Positions 42,694-51,049 of a DNA stretch of 64,000 nucleotides are shown piece after piece; within the stretch, counting starts at the first letter, position 1; each line of letters begins with the position of its first letter. The notes under the pieces are model-generated. The model was not told the origin of the DNA and did not search any database. It saw only the letters and a program-made list of their open reading frames with translations. The position numbers were made by a program, and so were the translations under genes. Source of the stretch: Firmicutes bacterium UBA6113 (GTDB lineage: Bacteria; Bacillota; Clostridia; Tissierellales; Sedimentibacteraceae); NCBI GenBank assembly GCA_002422545.1, contig DIWF01000027.1, positions 247,437 through 311,436 of the forward strand, written 5' to 3'.

Positions 42694-42810
42694 GGTCTCT
42701 TTGTTTTACTTGACAATTTTTTGACATTTGTGTAGTATTAAATCAAACATCACATAATCTGAACTTGATGACTATGTTCATAAATAAAATATTATTTTCG
42801 GAGGTACAAG

Positions 42811-43637
42811 ATGATTGAAATACCAGAAGCTATGGTACTGTCAGAACAAATCAACGAAATCATTGCCTGAAAACAAATCAGTAACGTCACAACATTTCAT
42901 TCTCCTCACAAATTTGCATGGTTTTACGGTAATCCGAAAGATTACAACAATTTATTAAAAACAAAATCTATAATTAAATCTCAGGCTGTTGCAGGGTACG
43001 TTGAAATCATGGCAGAAGATGCTATTTTGCTGTTCAATGACGGAGTAGCACTGCGCTTTTTTGATAAGAACGAAAAAAGGCCTGATAAACATCAGCTCTT
43101 ATTGGAATTTGAAGATGACACGTATTTGCTTGCATCGGTTCAGATGTAAGGCGGACTATGGTGCTTCAAAAAAGACGAATTTGACAATAAATATTACAAA
43201 ACAGCCATGGAAAAACCTTCACCGTTGTCTGAAAAATTTGACCTGGAATACTTCAATTCAATTCTTTCAGGAACAGGAACTGAGAAATTAAGCGCAAAAG
43301 CTGTCCTTGCAACGAAACAAAGAATTCCAGGACTCGGAAATGGCACACTTCAGGATATTTTATTTAATGCCGGAATTCATCCCCAAAAAAAGCATCATCT
43401 TTTACTGAACAGGACAATAAGAATCTTTTCAACTCAATCAAAAATACATTACATGAAATGTATGCGCTCGGAGGCAGAGACACTGAAAAAAATCTGTTCG
43501 GAAACACCGGCTCCTACAAAACAAAAATGAGCAAAAACACTGCCGGAAAATCATGTTTCGCATGCGGTACGACAATTGTAAAAGAAGCATACATGGGCGG
43601 CAGCATCTATTACTGTCCTAAGTGTCAGAAACTATAA
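42811..43637 (+). pseudogene. Endonuclease VIII/Fpg-family gene, disrupted
   Basis: The frame starts MIEIPEAMVLSEQINEIIA after CGGAGGTAC and can be followed through three lesions: TGA at 42868-42870 (after IIA), TAA at 43147-43149 where homologues have Tyr (VQM-stop-GGLWCF), and a frameshift near the A7 run around 43385. After the shift the protein resumes as NLFNSIKNTLHEMYALGGRD, followed by TEKNLFGNTGSYKTKMSKN and a zinc finger CFACG-CPKC. The part KQRIPGLGNGTLQDILFNA is the conserved DNA-glycosylase H2TH segment. Pro2 is absent even in the intact start, as I recall for this subfamily. Confidence 0.88.
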
Positions 43638-43668
43638 TATTTAATAATTATTTTGACGAGGAAAAAAA

Positions 43669-43745
43669 ATGAAAATTAAATATGTGCATTTGTCTACGCC
43701 AGGGACATAGAAGGAAACATAATTGAGCTACAAAGTTGGGAATAA
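43669..43745 (+). pseudogene. Deletion scar of a VOC (glyoxalase-like) gene
   Basis: An ATG after GACGAGGAAA gives MKIKYVH, a typical VOC N-terminus. About 25 bases later another frame reads YARDIEGNIIELQSWE and stops at 43743-43745, a typical VOC C-terminus. The two ends are in different frames and almost the whole middle is missing, so this looks like an internal deletion. Confidence 0.55.
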
Positions 43746-43797
43746 ATTCTGTACAGAAAGTAAATCTGCAGCAACAAATAAGAAATTGGAGCTAAAT

Positions 43798-44919
43798 ATG
43801 AATAAAGACAATACTACAGAAGTAATAGGAGCAATTCAAAAATCCATGGAACTTATGAAGTGCAGGAAATGTGGATGCATGAAAAAGTCTTTTGAAAGCA
43901 TGAAAAGTGCTTTATCAGATGCCAGTAATAATGATTACACAGTTCTTATAGATGAAATTCAAAATGCACTTGATCTAACTGAACCATCTGAATACACATG
44001 AATTGGATGTAATCCATGCTGGTCAGCAGTTGTTACGAATACTTTTGACAAAGTATTTTCTGATTTAAAAAACATTCATTCCATAGAAGAAAACATAGTA
44101 AGAAGTACTCACTTGCTTCCTGCAGCAGGGGAGTATCATGTGCTGAGCCTGGATGAATTAAATCCAGTTGCTGTATCTACATTGAGCAATTCTAAACTTG
44201 CTGATGAATTAGCCGATTTAAAGCCCAAGGGATTAAGCATTGTGGGCAAGACTGAAACAGAGAATATAGGTGTCGAAAAAATCATCAGGAATGTTTTAGC
44301 GGTTCCCTCCATAATGTATCTTATCCTTTGCGGAAAAGATTCTGAAGGTCATTACAGCGGCAATACATTGATGAAACTCTTTGAAAACGGAGTGGATCAC
44401 AATAACAAGGTCATTAATTCAAAAGGTAGGAAATCTGTTTTAATTAACACCCTTGTAGAGGAAATTGAATCATTTCGAAATAATATTATAGTAATAGACA
44501 TGATCGGCTGTGAACATACAAATGAAATTATTAATAAAATAGAGGAACTAAGAAAAAAAAGCTCTCAAATGAATGAAGCCATCAATACAAAATCTGCTGA
44601 AAATCAAGGTTTAAATATAAACAGCGTTGAAACAGTTACAGCATTAGAAAAAGATCCTAACAATGTAAAATTGGACAAGGAAGGATACTTTGTAATAATG
44701 CCTGAACATGAAAGCAAAACAATTCTTGTGGAACACTACAGCAACAACAATCAGCTGCTTCATATCATACAAGGTGAAAATGCAAGAAACATGTATTGGG
44801 CAATAATCGAAAATAATTGGGTTTCTGAACTGAGCCATGCAGCTTATCTAGGGAAAGAACTCACATTGGCAGAATTGTCAATCATATCAGGGAATAAGTA
44901 TGTACAGGATAAGGCTTAA
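43798..44919 (+). CDS. MtrA-like/DUF4346 corrinoid-type protein, predicted selenoprotein (TGA = Sec68)
   Basis: A 373-aa frame read through one TGA (43999-44001). Residues 1-80 form a Cys-rich domain (C22, C25, C27, then Sec68-I-G-C71-N-P-C74). Residues about 106-245 match MtrA, the corrinoid subunit of methanogen methyltransferase: NPVAVSTL, GKTETENIGVEKIIRN and CGKDSEGHYSGN, whose His185 aligns with the cobalt ligand. Residues about 295-373 match DUF4346 (GYFVIMPEHESKTILVEHYS, ENNWVSELSHAAYLGKEL). ATG 43798 follows TTGGAG. The hairpin after the TGA resembles a bacterial SECIS. The alternative is a nonsense mutation in a patch that contains pseudogenes. Confidence 0.72.
44002..44034 (+). promoter_or_regulatory. 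Putative bacterial SECIS hairpin
   Basis: TGCT-GGTC-AGCA (44017-44028) gives a stem with apical loop GGUC, 19 nt after the TGA. The E. coli fdhF SECIS has the same GGUC loop, 18 nt after its UGA. A weaker lower stem (AAT with GTT) flanks a 3x3 internal loop. Confidence 0.6.
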
Positions 44920-44944
44920 TTTTTTACATAAAGGAGGAACTTAA

Positions 44945-45409
44945 ATGTTCAGAGAAATGAGAAGAAAAGACAAACAACTTGGCAATACCGAAAATCAAGA
45001 CTTGTTAAAAAGAGCACAAACTGGTTATCTTTCAACAATTTGTGAAAACGGATATCCTTGCTCAGTGCCGCTTAACTTTGTTTACTACAACAACAGCATT
45101 TACTTTCATTCTGCAAATGAAGGCCAGAAAATTGACAACATCAATAACTGTGACAAGGTTTCATTCAGCACTGTCTGTGATATTGAAAATCTTCCGGACA
45201 AGTTTGACACAAATTATAAAAGCGTCATAATATTCGGCAGGGCAGTGGAAGTGTTTGAAAAAGAAAAAGAAGAAGCTCTTCTTGAAATCATAAAAAAGCA
45301 TTCTTCCGATTTTGTTGAAAAGGGTAAAATATATATTGAAAAATCAAAGGGATCAACAAGAGTTTTCAAGATAAACATAGAATACATGACAGGTAAAGCA
45401 CAGGTATAG
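44945..45409 (+). CDS. Pyridoxamine 5'-phosphate oxidase-fold (NimA-like) flavoprotein
   Basis: A 154-aa split-barrel FMN-binding protein. It starts MFREMRRKDKQL, as nitroimidazole-reductase (NimA)-like proteins do, then GYLSTICENGYPCSVPLNFV, IYFHSANEGQKIDNI and NCDKVSFSTV. Probably binds FMN or heme; the physiological substrate is unknown. Ribosome site AAAGGAGGA, 25 bp after the MtrA-like gene. Confidence 0.85.
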   Translation: MFREMRRKDKQLGNTENQDLLKRAQTGYLSTICENGYPCSVPLNFVYYNNSIYFHSANEGQKIDNINNCDKVSFSTVCDIENLPDKFDTNYKSVIIFGRAVEVFEKEKEEALLEIIKKHSSDFVEKGKIYIEKSKGSTRVFKINIEYMTGKAQV

Positions 45410-45451
45410 CTTGAAATCAACATTGAGTTTTCCGATATATAAATTTATAAA

Positions 45452-45565
45452 TAAAGCCCTGATAAACAGGCATACTATGACTTAAGAACATTCCGGCTAT
45501 TATGCATTATTGCATTGGTTGAATTAACGGAGTCAGTTATAGCTGCCTTGAATATCAGGGCTTTA
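45452..45565. repeat. 114-nt structured element with 13-bp inverted-repeat ends
   Basis: TAAAGCCCTGATA (45452-45464) pairs perfectly with 45553-45565. Further inward AGGCA pairs with TGCCT and TGACT with AGTCA, so most of the 114 nt can fold as one long interrupted hairpin with a roughly 45-nt head. There is no ORF. It could be a small RNA, a terminator or a miniature mobile element. Confidence 0.65.
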
Positions 45566-45581
45566 ATTTGTTTATTTTATT

Positions 45582-45746
45582 CTAGCGCATTGATAATTTG
45601 TCATAAGCAGAATTAGCACCGCTTGACATATCTTTTTTATTCATTTTGTTTACTGCAAAGTTTTTTAATGCTGGAACAGCATAAACAGCAGCAGCAGTCA
45701 ATCCTGCGCCAAGCAGCATGCTTCCTGCAGATTTGTTCATTTTCAT
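45582..45746 (-). CDS. Small Gly/Ala-rich membrane-type protein (54 aa)
   Basis: Starts MKMNKSAGSMLLGAGLTAAA, with one hydrophobic segment (about 8-27), then a basic, polar tail (KNFAVNKMNKKDMSSGANSA). Minus-strand ribosome site GAGGTGATATT before ATG 45746 supports it. It resembles short YtxH-like stress proteins only in general composition. Function unknown. Confidence 0.6.
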   Translation of the reverse strand: MKMNKSAGSMLLGAGLTAAAVYAVPALKNFAVNKMNKKDMSSGANSAYDKLSMR

Positions 45747-45947
45747 AATATCACCTCACTATAAGAATGTAATATATCTTCTGCATTTAATTTTTTAATA
45801 TACTGGGGTTAATTTTAAAAAATAGCATTGTTGACTTGAGTTCATTGGTATGATTTAATAATATAGGTGCAAACATTAACAAATTAAATTTTATTAATAA
45901 TGGATATTGCATTCTTTTAAAATAGACAAGACTTTTTGGGAGAATAT

Positions 45948-46627
45948 ATGAACGAAGAATTTTTGAAAACTAAAAATAAAATATCTGTAGTTGAAGTGAC
46001 AGTTGTTTCTGTTTTGTCATTTGGAATTGTTTTTTACGCACCATTTTTCATGGGTTTTATCAGAAATTTTTATGTAAGACTGGCTGTCAGGCCTTTGTTT
46101 TATGTAGTTCTGGCTGTAATTCCGTTTATTGCAGGAAAAATTACAGATAATCAATTAGGTCCTTTGATTTTTAAAAAAGAAGATATTTTAAAACAGCTTG
46201 CTGCAGGTTTGTATGTGTTTTCAATAAGCGCTATGGTTCTTACCGCAGTATCACTCATGGTTGGAGATTACAAATATTTTTTGATTGGCCCAAAGCAGAC
46301 TAACATAGTCCTTATTATATACAACATATTTTTTTATATTTTGTTTGTTGGAATGGGCGAGGAAATTTTGTTCAGAGGATATTTCATGCAGCGAATTGAA
46401 GCTGTCAGCGGTTCTAAAAAAATATCTGTTTTGTTATCATCCGTGATTTTTGGTTTATGGCATTTTCCGGGAGGCAGGACTTCATCCAGGTATTCATCAC
46501 CGCATCTCTGGGAGCCTTTTACGGAATAAGCCTTTACAAGGTCAAAGACTGTTCTGTGCTGTCCTTAATAATTGCACATGGCCTTTACAACATCTACATA
46601 ATATTTCTGGCGCTGCTGTTTCTTTAA
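45948..46627 (+). pseudogene. CPBP intramembrane metalloprotease, frameshifted
   Basis: A polytopic membrane protein of the CPBP/Abi family. Motif 1 GEEILFRGYF and motif 2 FGLWHFPGG are in the first frame. At about 46460-46473 the frame moves by one base (a missing base in the GGGAGG region), after which the protein continues QDFIQVFITASLGAFYGISL to the third motif LIIAHGLYNIYI and stops at 46625-46627. Without the shift the first frame stops at 46529. ATG 45948 follows TTGGGAGAA. A real frameshift or a one-base sequence error. Confidence 0.82.
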
Positions 46628-46712
46628 TTTATCTGTTATATTCCTAATGTCCAAACAATTGTTTTACCGACGTAATTATGATATAATGTAGAATAAATTT
46701 TAAGGAGTATAT

Positions 46713-47423
46713 ATGGCAATCTGGAATCCGTGGCATGGATGCCATAAATTAAGTGCCGGCTGCAAAAACTGTTATGTTTATCGTACAGATGCAAAATATG
46801 ACAGGGACAGTTCGGTAATTTCAAAAACAGGAAATTTCAATCTCCCGGTTAAAAAATCAAGAAGCGGCGAATACAAGCTCAATACAAATGAAATTGTTTA
46901 CACCTGTTTCACATCGGATTTTTTTCTCGAAGATGCAGACAACTTCAGGATAGAAGCTTGGAACATGATTTCGGCAAGAAGAGATTTACATTTTTTGATT
47001 GTCACTAAAAGAATCCACCGTTTCAACATAAATCTTCCATGGGACTGGGGAAAAGGGTATGACAATGTTACAATTTGCTGCACCTGCGAAAATCAGGATA
47101 TGGCGGATTACAGACTCCCAATTTTCAAAAACCTGCCCATAAAGCACAAGCAGATAATATGTGAGCCAATGCTTGAAAAAATTAATTTGTCCAAATACCT
47201 TGATTCATCCATTGAAGGGGTCACCGTGGGAGGCGAATCCGGCAATGAAGCAAGAATTTGCAGATACGACTGGATTCTTGACATACGTAATCAGTGTATG
47301 GAGAAAAATGTTCATTTTCATTTTAAACAGACAGGTGCAAAATTTGTAAAGGATGGTCGTTTGTACAATATTGAGAGAAAACTCCAGCATTCACAGGCTG
47401 CAAAAGCAAATATAAATCTTTGA
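46713..47423 (+). CDS. Phage Gp37/Gp68-family (DUF5131) protein
   Basis: A 236-aa protein starting MAIWNPWHGCHKLSAGCKNC with three cysteines (Cys-x6-Cys-x2-Cys) that are probably an Fe-S or radical SAM-type site, then TCFTSDFFLED, LIVTKRIHRF and GVTVGGESGNEARICRYDWI. Family members occur in phages and bacteria, with poorly known function. Ribosome site AAGGAGTAT. Stands alone, without phage genes nearby. Confidence 0.85.
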   Translation: MAIWNPWHGCHKLSAGCKNCYVYRTDAKYDRDSSVISKTGNFNLPVKKSRSGEYKLNTNEIVYTCFTSDFFLEDADNFRIEAWNMISARRDLHFLIVTKRIHRFNINLPWDWGKGYDNVTICCTCENQDMADYRLPIFKNLPIKHKQIICEPMLEKINLSKYLDSSIEGVTVGGESGNEARICRYDWILDIRNQCMEKNVHFHFKQTGAKFVKDGRLYNIERKLQHSQAAKANINL

Positions 47424-47437
47424 CAAAGGGAGAAATC

Positions 47438-47509
47438 ATGAAATTATTTATATTAAAAACGTTATGGTATTTTCATTTGTGCGAGGATATTCCGGGAGAA
47501 ATTAATTGA
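47438..47509 (+). CDS. 23-aa leader ORF coupled to the sensor kinase
   Basis: ATG 47438 with ribosome site AAAGGGAGAA encodes MKLFILKTLWYFHLCEDIPG plus three residues; its TGA overlaps the kinase ATG (TGATG). Within it, CCGGGAGAA (47492-47500) serves as the ribosome site for the kinase. It may act by translational coupling, or be a gene remnant. Confidence 0.4.
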   Translation: MKLFILKTLWYFHLCEDIPGEIN

Positions 47510-49497
47510 TGTTTGACAAGAAAATTATCAAGGTAATGCTGTTGCTAGTGGCATGCGCATTTTTATTCCTGGCAGATCAGTTTACAAACAATATTTATGA
47601 TTTAACCCTTTTGGAATATTTAAAGTATTCTTCTGACATTACAGAGCAGGAAAGAGAGTATTTACAACAAAAAAATGTAATATATCACGCTTCTGACAAA
47701 AACGCTCCTCCTTTTACTTTTAAGGATGAACAAAATGGTCAGTACAAAGGGCTGGTCATTGACTATTTGTCCGCACTGTCTATAGAGCTTGAAGTTGAAA
47801 TGGAATTTGTTCCAAAGGTATGGGAAGAGGCTCTTTCAAGCGTTATCTCCGGAGAAACAGACATGACGGAACTTATACCAAGCCAGGAGAGGTCTCAATA
47901 CTTTGCCTTTTCTGAAAGTATTTACACCTTCAGATCAATAATAATGACAAAAAAAGAAAATTATCATATGGTTACCAGTAAAGATCTTTCAGGTAAAAGA
48001 GTGGCAATACAATCGGGAGATTACTCAGTTGAATATATAGAAAAAAATATACCGGATGTTGAAATCGTAAGCACTTTAGATGCACTTGAATCTATAAAAC
48101 TACTAATTAATGGCGATGTTGACTCTGTGGTTGGAGATGAGCCTGTTGTTGTTTATTTCATGGGACAGCTTGGAATAGAAGATGAAGTTGAAATACTAAG
48201 TCCACCATTGTATGAAAGAGACATATGTTTTGGAGTGAAAAAATCAGATTCTCAGCTTTTAACCATATTAAACAAGGGCATACTTAACCTTAAACAAAAA
48301 GATTTTGTTCAAAAAATCCAGCAAAAGTGGCTGGGACTTTCAGAACCTATATTAAATGACAGAATGTCTGCGAATGTAATTCTTTTTTTCATGACCATAA
48401 TAGTTATTTTTGCAATATTCTTTATTGTAGTAATATTGTGGAGCTATACTCTTAAATCCGAGGTTAAAAAGCGTACTCTTGAACTTTTAAGGAGCCGAAA
48501 TGATTTGCAGATGACTTTTGATGCAATGTCTGACTTCATTGCAGTGGTTTCAGAGGAAGGAACAATAGAAAATGTAAATAATTCATTTTGCCAGTGGTTC
48601 AAAAAAGACAGGTATGAAATAATAGGAAACAATTTAAGAATGTTTCCTATTTTAGACAAAGCGTCACTTAATGTCAGGGAAAATTTAATCATTGAAACCA
48701 ATTACAACGGACGGCACTACGTACTGTACATTACGCCCCTTAAATATGATGACAATCGGGTCCTCATAGTAATCGAAGATGATACGGATAAAATCATAAC
48801 ACAGCAGCAAATGCTTCAGCAGAATAAAATGATAGCAGTGGGACAGCTTGCTGCCGGTGTAGCTCATGAAATAAGAAATCCTCTGGGTCTTATAAGAAAT
48901 TACAGCTATGTTCTAAAAGGAAAGCTTCCAGTAAAGGATAAAGACCCTCTAATTGACAAGTCAATAAACATTATTGAATCTTCTGTTTTAAGAGCCGGAA
49001 AAATGGTAGATAATCTGCTTAATTTTTCAAGAATCAATGATTGTGAATGGAAAAACATCAATATTTTTGAGTCATTGAATGAAATAATTGCTTTTGAATG
49101 CAAGAGAATATCTGAAAAAAATATTGATGTAACAATAAACTGTGATGAAAATCTGATGTTCCTTTCAAATTTGGAAACACTTACTCATATTGTTCTTAAT
49201 TTACTTTCAAATGCAATTGATGCTGTATCATCAGGAGGAAGTATAACGATAGACTGTTCGATTGATACTAAATATTTGTATATGAACGTAACGGATACAG
49301 GCGAAGGAATTCCAAAGAATGCCATAGAGCATATTTTCAACCCGTTTTTCACCACAAAATCGGCAGGCAAGGGAACGGGCTTAGGATTATACATTGTTTA
49401 CAATGAAATACAAAAAATTAACGGAGATATATCTGTTGAAAGCCAGGTAGGAATAGGCACAACATTTAAGTTGAAGTTTTCATTAAAGGAGAACTAG
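47509..49497 (+). CDS. Sensor histidine kinase with solute-binding sensor domain
   Basis: A 662-aa membrane kinase. Helix 1 (about 7-25); extracytoplasmic family-3 solute-binding domain (about 55-285: NAPPFTFKDEQNGQYKGLVI, MTELIPSQERSQYFAFS); helix 2 (about 290-315); PAS domain (about 330-430); HisKA with GVAHEIRNPLGLIRNYS; HATPase with NLLSNAIDAV, DTGEGIP and GKGTGLGLYIV. The sensor domain suggests detection of an amino acid-like ligand outside the cell. Next gene starts directly after its stop, forming a two-component pair. Confidence 0.93.
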   Translation: MFDKKIIKVMLLLVACAFLFLADQFTNNIYDLTLLEYLKYSSDITEQEREYLQQKNVIYHASDKNAPPFTFKDEQNGQYKGLVIDYLSALSIELEVEMEFVPKVWEEALSSVISGETDMTELIPSQERSQYFAFSESIYTFRSIIMTKKENYHMVTSKDLSGKRVAIQSGDYSVEYIEKNIPDVEIVSTLDALESIKLLINGDVDSVVGDEPVVVYFMGQLGIEDEVEILSPPLYERDICFGVKKSDSQLLTILNKGILNLKQKDFVQKIQQKWLGLSEPILNDRMSANVILFFMTIIVIFAIFFIVVILWSYTLKSEVKKRTLELLRSRNDLQMTFDAMSDFIAVVSEEGTIENVNNSFCQWFKKDRYEIIGNNLRMFPILDKASLNVRENLIIETNYNGRHYVLYITPLKYDDNRVLIVIEDDTDKIITQQQMLQQNKMIAVGQLAAGVAHEIRNPLGLIRNYSYVLKGKLPVKDKDPLIDKSINIIESSVLRAGKMVDNLLNFSRINDCEWKNINIFESLNEIIAFECKRISEKNIDVTINCDENLMFLSNLETLTHIVLNLLSNAIDAVSSGGSITIDCSIDTKYLYMNVTDTGEGIPKNAIEHIFNPFFTTKSAGKGTGLGLYIVYNEIQKINGDISVESQVGIGTTFKLKFSLKEN

Positions 49498-50850
49498 GTG
49501 ATTGACTTTAAAATATTGGTAGTTGATGATGAGACAGAATTCACGGAGGTTTATAAAATTATTTTTGAAGATAAGGGTTTTGATACTTATTGTGTTTCTT
49601 CAGGGGAAGAGTGTCTTGAACTATTGAAAGATCAAAGTTTTGACCTTGTCATAACTGATTTGAAAATGGGCGGTATGAGTGGCATGGAGCTTTTAAAAGC
49701 AATTCGCGAACATAAATACAACTGCGAAGTAATGCTTGTAACAGGCTACGGAACCATAGAAAGCGCAGTAAATGCAATGAAACTTGGAGCATTCGGATAT
49801 TTTATCAAAGGAAACGACCCAGAGATATTATTGAAAGAAATTGACAAGCTGGTAAAAATCAAAACCCTTGAACAAGATAACATTTCCATAAGAAGCAGGC
49901 TCAATGATTTCAATTACCTGCTAGAAAGCAACAGCACAAAGTTTAAAAATATTCTTAAGATTTCTGAAAAAGCAGCTCTTAGCAACTCCAACATATTGAT
50001 TCTCGGAGAATCAGGCACAGGCAAGGAAGTTATTGCAAAATACATTCATCATGTAAGTAAAAGAAAAGATGAAAATTTTGTTGCTGTCAACTGCCAGATA
50101 TTTTCAGATGGTGTTTTGGAGTCAGAACTTTTCGGACATGAAAAGGGAGCCTTTACAGGTGCAATTGAAAGGCGTATAGGAAGATTTGAAGAAGCAAACA
50201 ACGGAACTTTGTTTTTAGATGAAATTGGAGAACTTTCCCTTAACACTCAGGTGAAACTTTTAAGAGCCATAGAAAACAAATCTTTTGAAAGAATAGGAAG
50301 CAACAAGAACATTTCCACCAACATAAGACTTATAAGCGCCACAAACAGAAAATTGTCGGAGGAAGTTAAAATTGGCAGATTCAGAGAAGATTTGTTTTAC
50401 AGAATAAACACCATAACTATTGAAGTTCCTTCTCTCAGAGAAAGGAAGGAAGATATTCCTATTTTACTGAACTTCTTTTTAATCCAGATGCAGCAGGAGA
50501 TGAAGAAAAAAATTACAAAGGTGGAAGATGGTCTCATAGATTTGTTGACTGTCTACGATTATCCCGGCAACATAAGAGAACTCAAAAATATCATTGAAAG
50601 ACTTGTGGTGCTTGCTGACGACGGAACAATCAGAAAAAGGGACTTGCCGGATTTGAAGCTGTACGATGACAGTCAGCAGTCATTGAAAGAAATCAAATCA
50701 CTGAAGGACATAAGACAGAATGCAGAAGAAAAATACATCAAAAATATCCTTGCTAAGTGCAGCGGAAACATCAGTGAAGCAGCAAGGCTCATGGACATAA
50801 GCAGAAGACAGCTCTTTAACAAGCTGGTGGAATACGATATTAAGCATTGA
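49498..50850 (+). CDS. Sigma-54-dependent response regulator (NtrC family)
   Basis: A 450-aa activator with a receiver domain (D10/D11, phospho-acceptor D54 in DLVITDLKMGG), an AAA+ domain (Walker A ILGESGTGKEVIAKYI; the sigma-54 contact loop ESELFGHEKGAFTGA; Walker B GTLFLDEIGEL) and a Fis-type helix-turn-helix (SGNISEAARLMDISRRQLFN). GTG start at 49498 with AAAGGAGAA upstream. It should activate the -24/-12 promoter found 150 bp downstream. Confidence 0.95.
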   Translation: MIDFKILVVDDETEFTEVYKIIFEDKGFDTYCVSSGEECLELLKDQSFDLVITDLKMGGMSGMELLKAIREHKYNCEVMLVTGYGTIESAVNAMKLGAFGYFIKGNDPEILLKEIDKLVKIKTLEQDNISIRSRLNDFNYLLESNSTKFKNILKISEKAALSNSNILILGESGTGKEVIAKYIHHVSKRKDENFVAVNCQIFSDGVLESELFGHEKGAFTGAIERRIGRFEEANNGTLFLDEIGELSLNTQVKLLRAIENKSFERIGSNKNISTNIRLISATNRKLSEEVKIGRFREDLFYRINTITIEVPSLRERKEDIPILLNFFLIQMQQEMKKKITKVEDGLIDLLTVYDYPGNIRELKNIIERLVVLADDGTIRKRDLPDLKLYDDSQQSLKEIKSLKDIRQNAEEKYIKNILAKCSGNISEAARLMDISRRQLFNKLVEYDIKH

Positions 50851-50862
50851 TGTGGAAAAAAG

Positions 50863-50890
50863 TTGCCCACACTAGGAAATTTATTGCCCA
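50863..50890 (+). promoter_or_regulatory. Tandem TTGCCCA sites, putative activator binding sites
   Basis: TTGCCCA at 50863-50869 and 50884-50890, 21 bp apart, two helical turns, on the same face of DNA. Located about 110-135 bp upstream of the sigma-54 promoter, a normal enhancer distance. Confidence 0.5.
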
Positions 50891-50893
50891 ACT

Positions 50894-50935
50894 AAAAAAG
50901 ACTAATAAATGACATATTTTTATCAGTCTTTTTTT
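50894..50935 (+). terminator. Terminator of the kinase-regulator operon
   Basis: AAAAAGACT and AGTCTTTTT arms, with AATAAA and TTTAT pairing inside, followed by a T-run. Confidence 0.75.
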
Positions 50936-50995
50936 ATTGAAAATAAGCATTGAAATTTAAAAGTAAAATCTGTTTTATAGGAAAATATTTTCATA

Positions 50996-51012
50996 TTGGT
51001 ATGAATATTGCT
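50996..51012 (+). promoter_or_regulatory. Sigma-54 (-24/-12) promoter of the antiporter gene
   Basis: TTGGTATG-N4-TTGCT: GG at 50998-50999 and GC at 51010-51011 with exactly 10 bp between, as required for sigma-54. It sits 38 bp upstream of the nhaC-type start codon. Confidence 0.75.
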
Positions 51013-51049
51013 TTATATATAGCAAACAATAATCTACGGAGGTTTAGTT

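Noticed and set aside
42811..43637. Reading the in-frame TGA at 42868 in the glycosylase gene as a second selenocysteine
   Set aside because: The position is not a Cys site in the family as I recall it, a TAA and a frameshift follow, and no SECIS-like hairpin was seen. Pseudogene is the simpler explanation.
43999..44001. TGA as a normal stop giving two genes (43798-44001 and a second gene from about 44113)
   Set aside because: Protein homology continues through the TGA in the same frame, and the second part has no good start codon or ribosome site.
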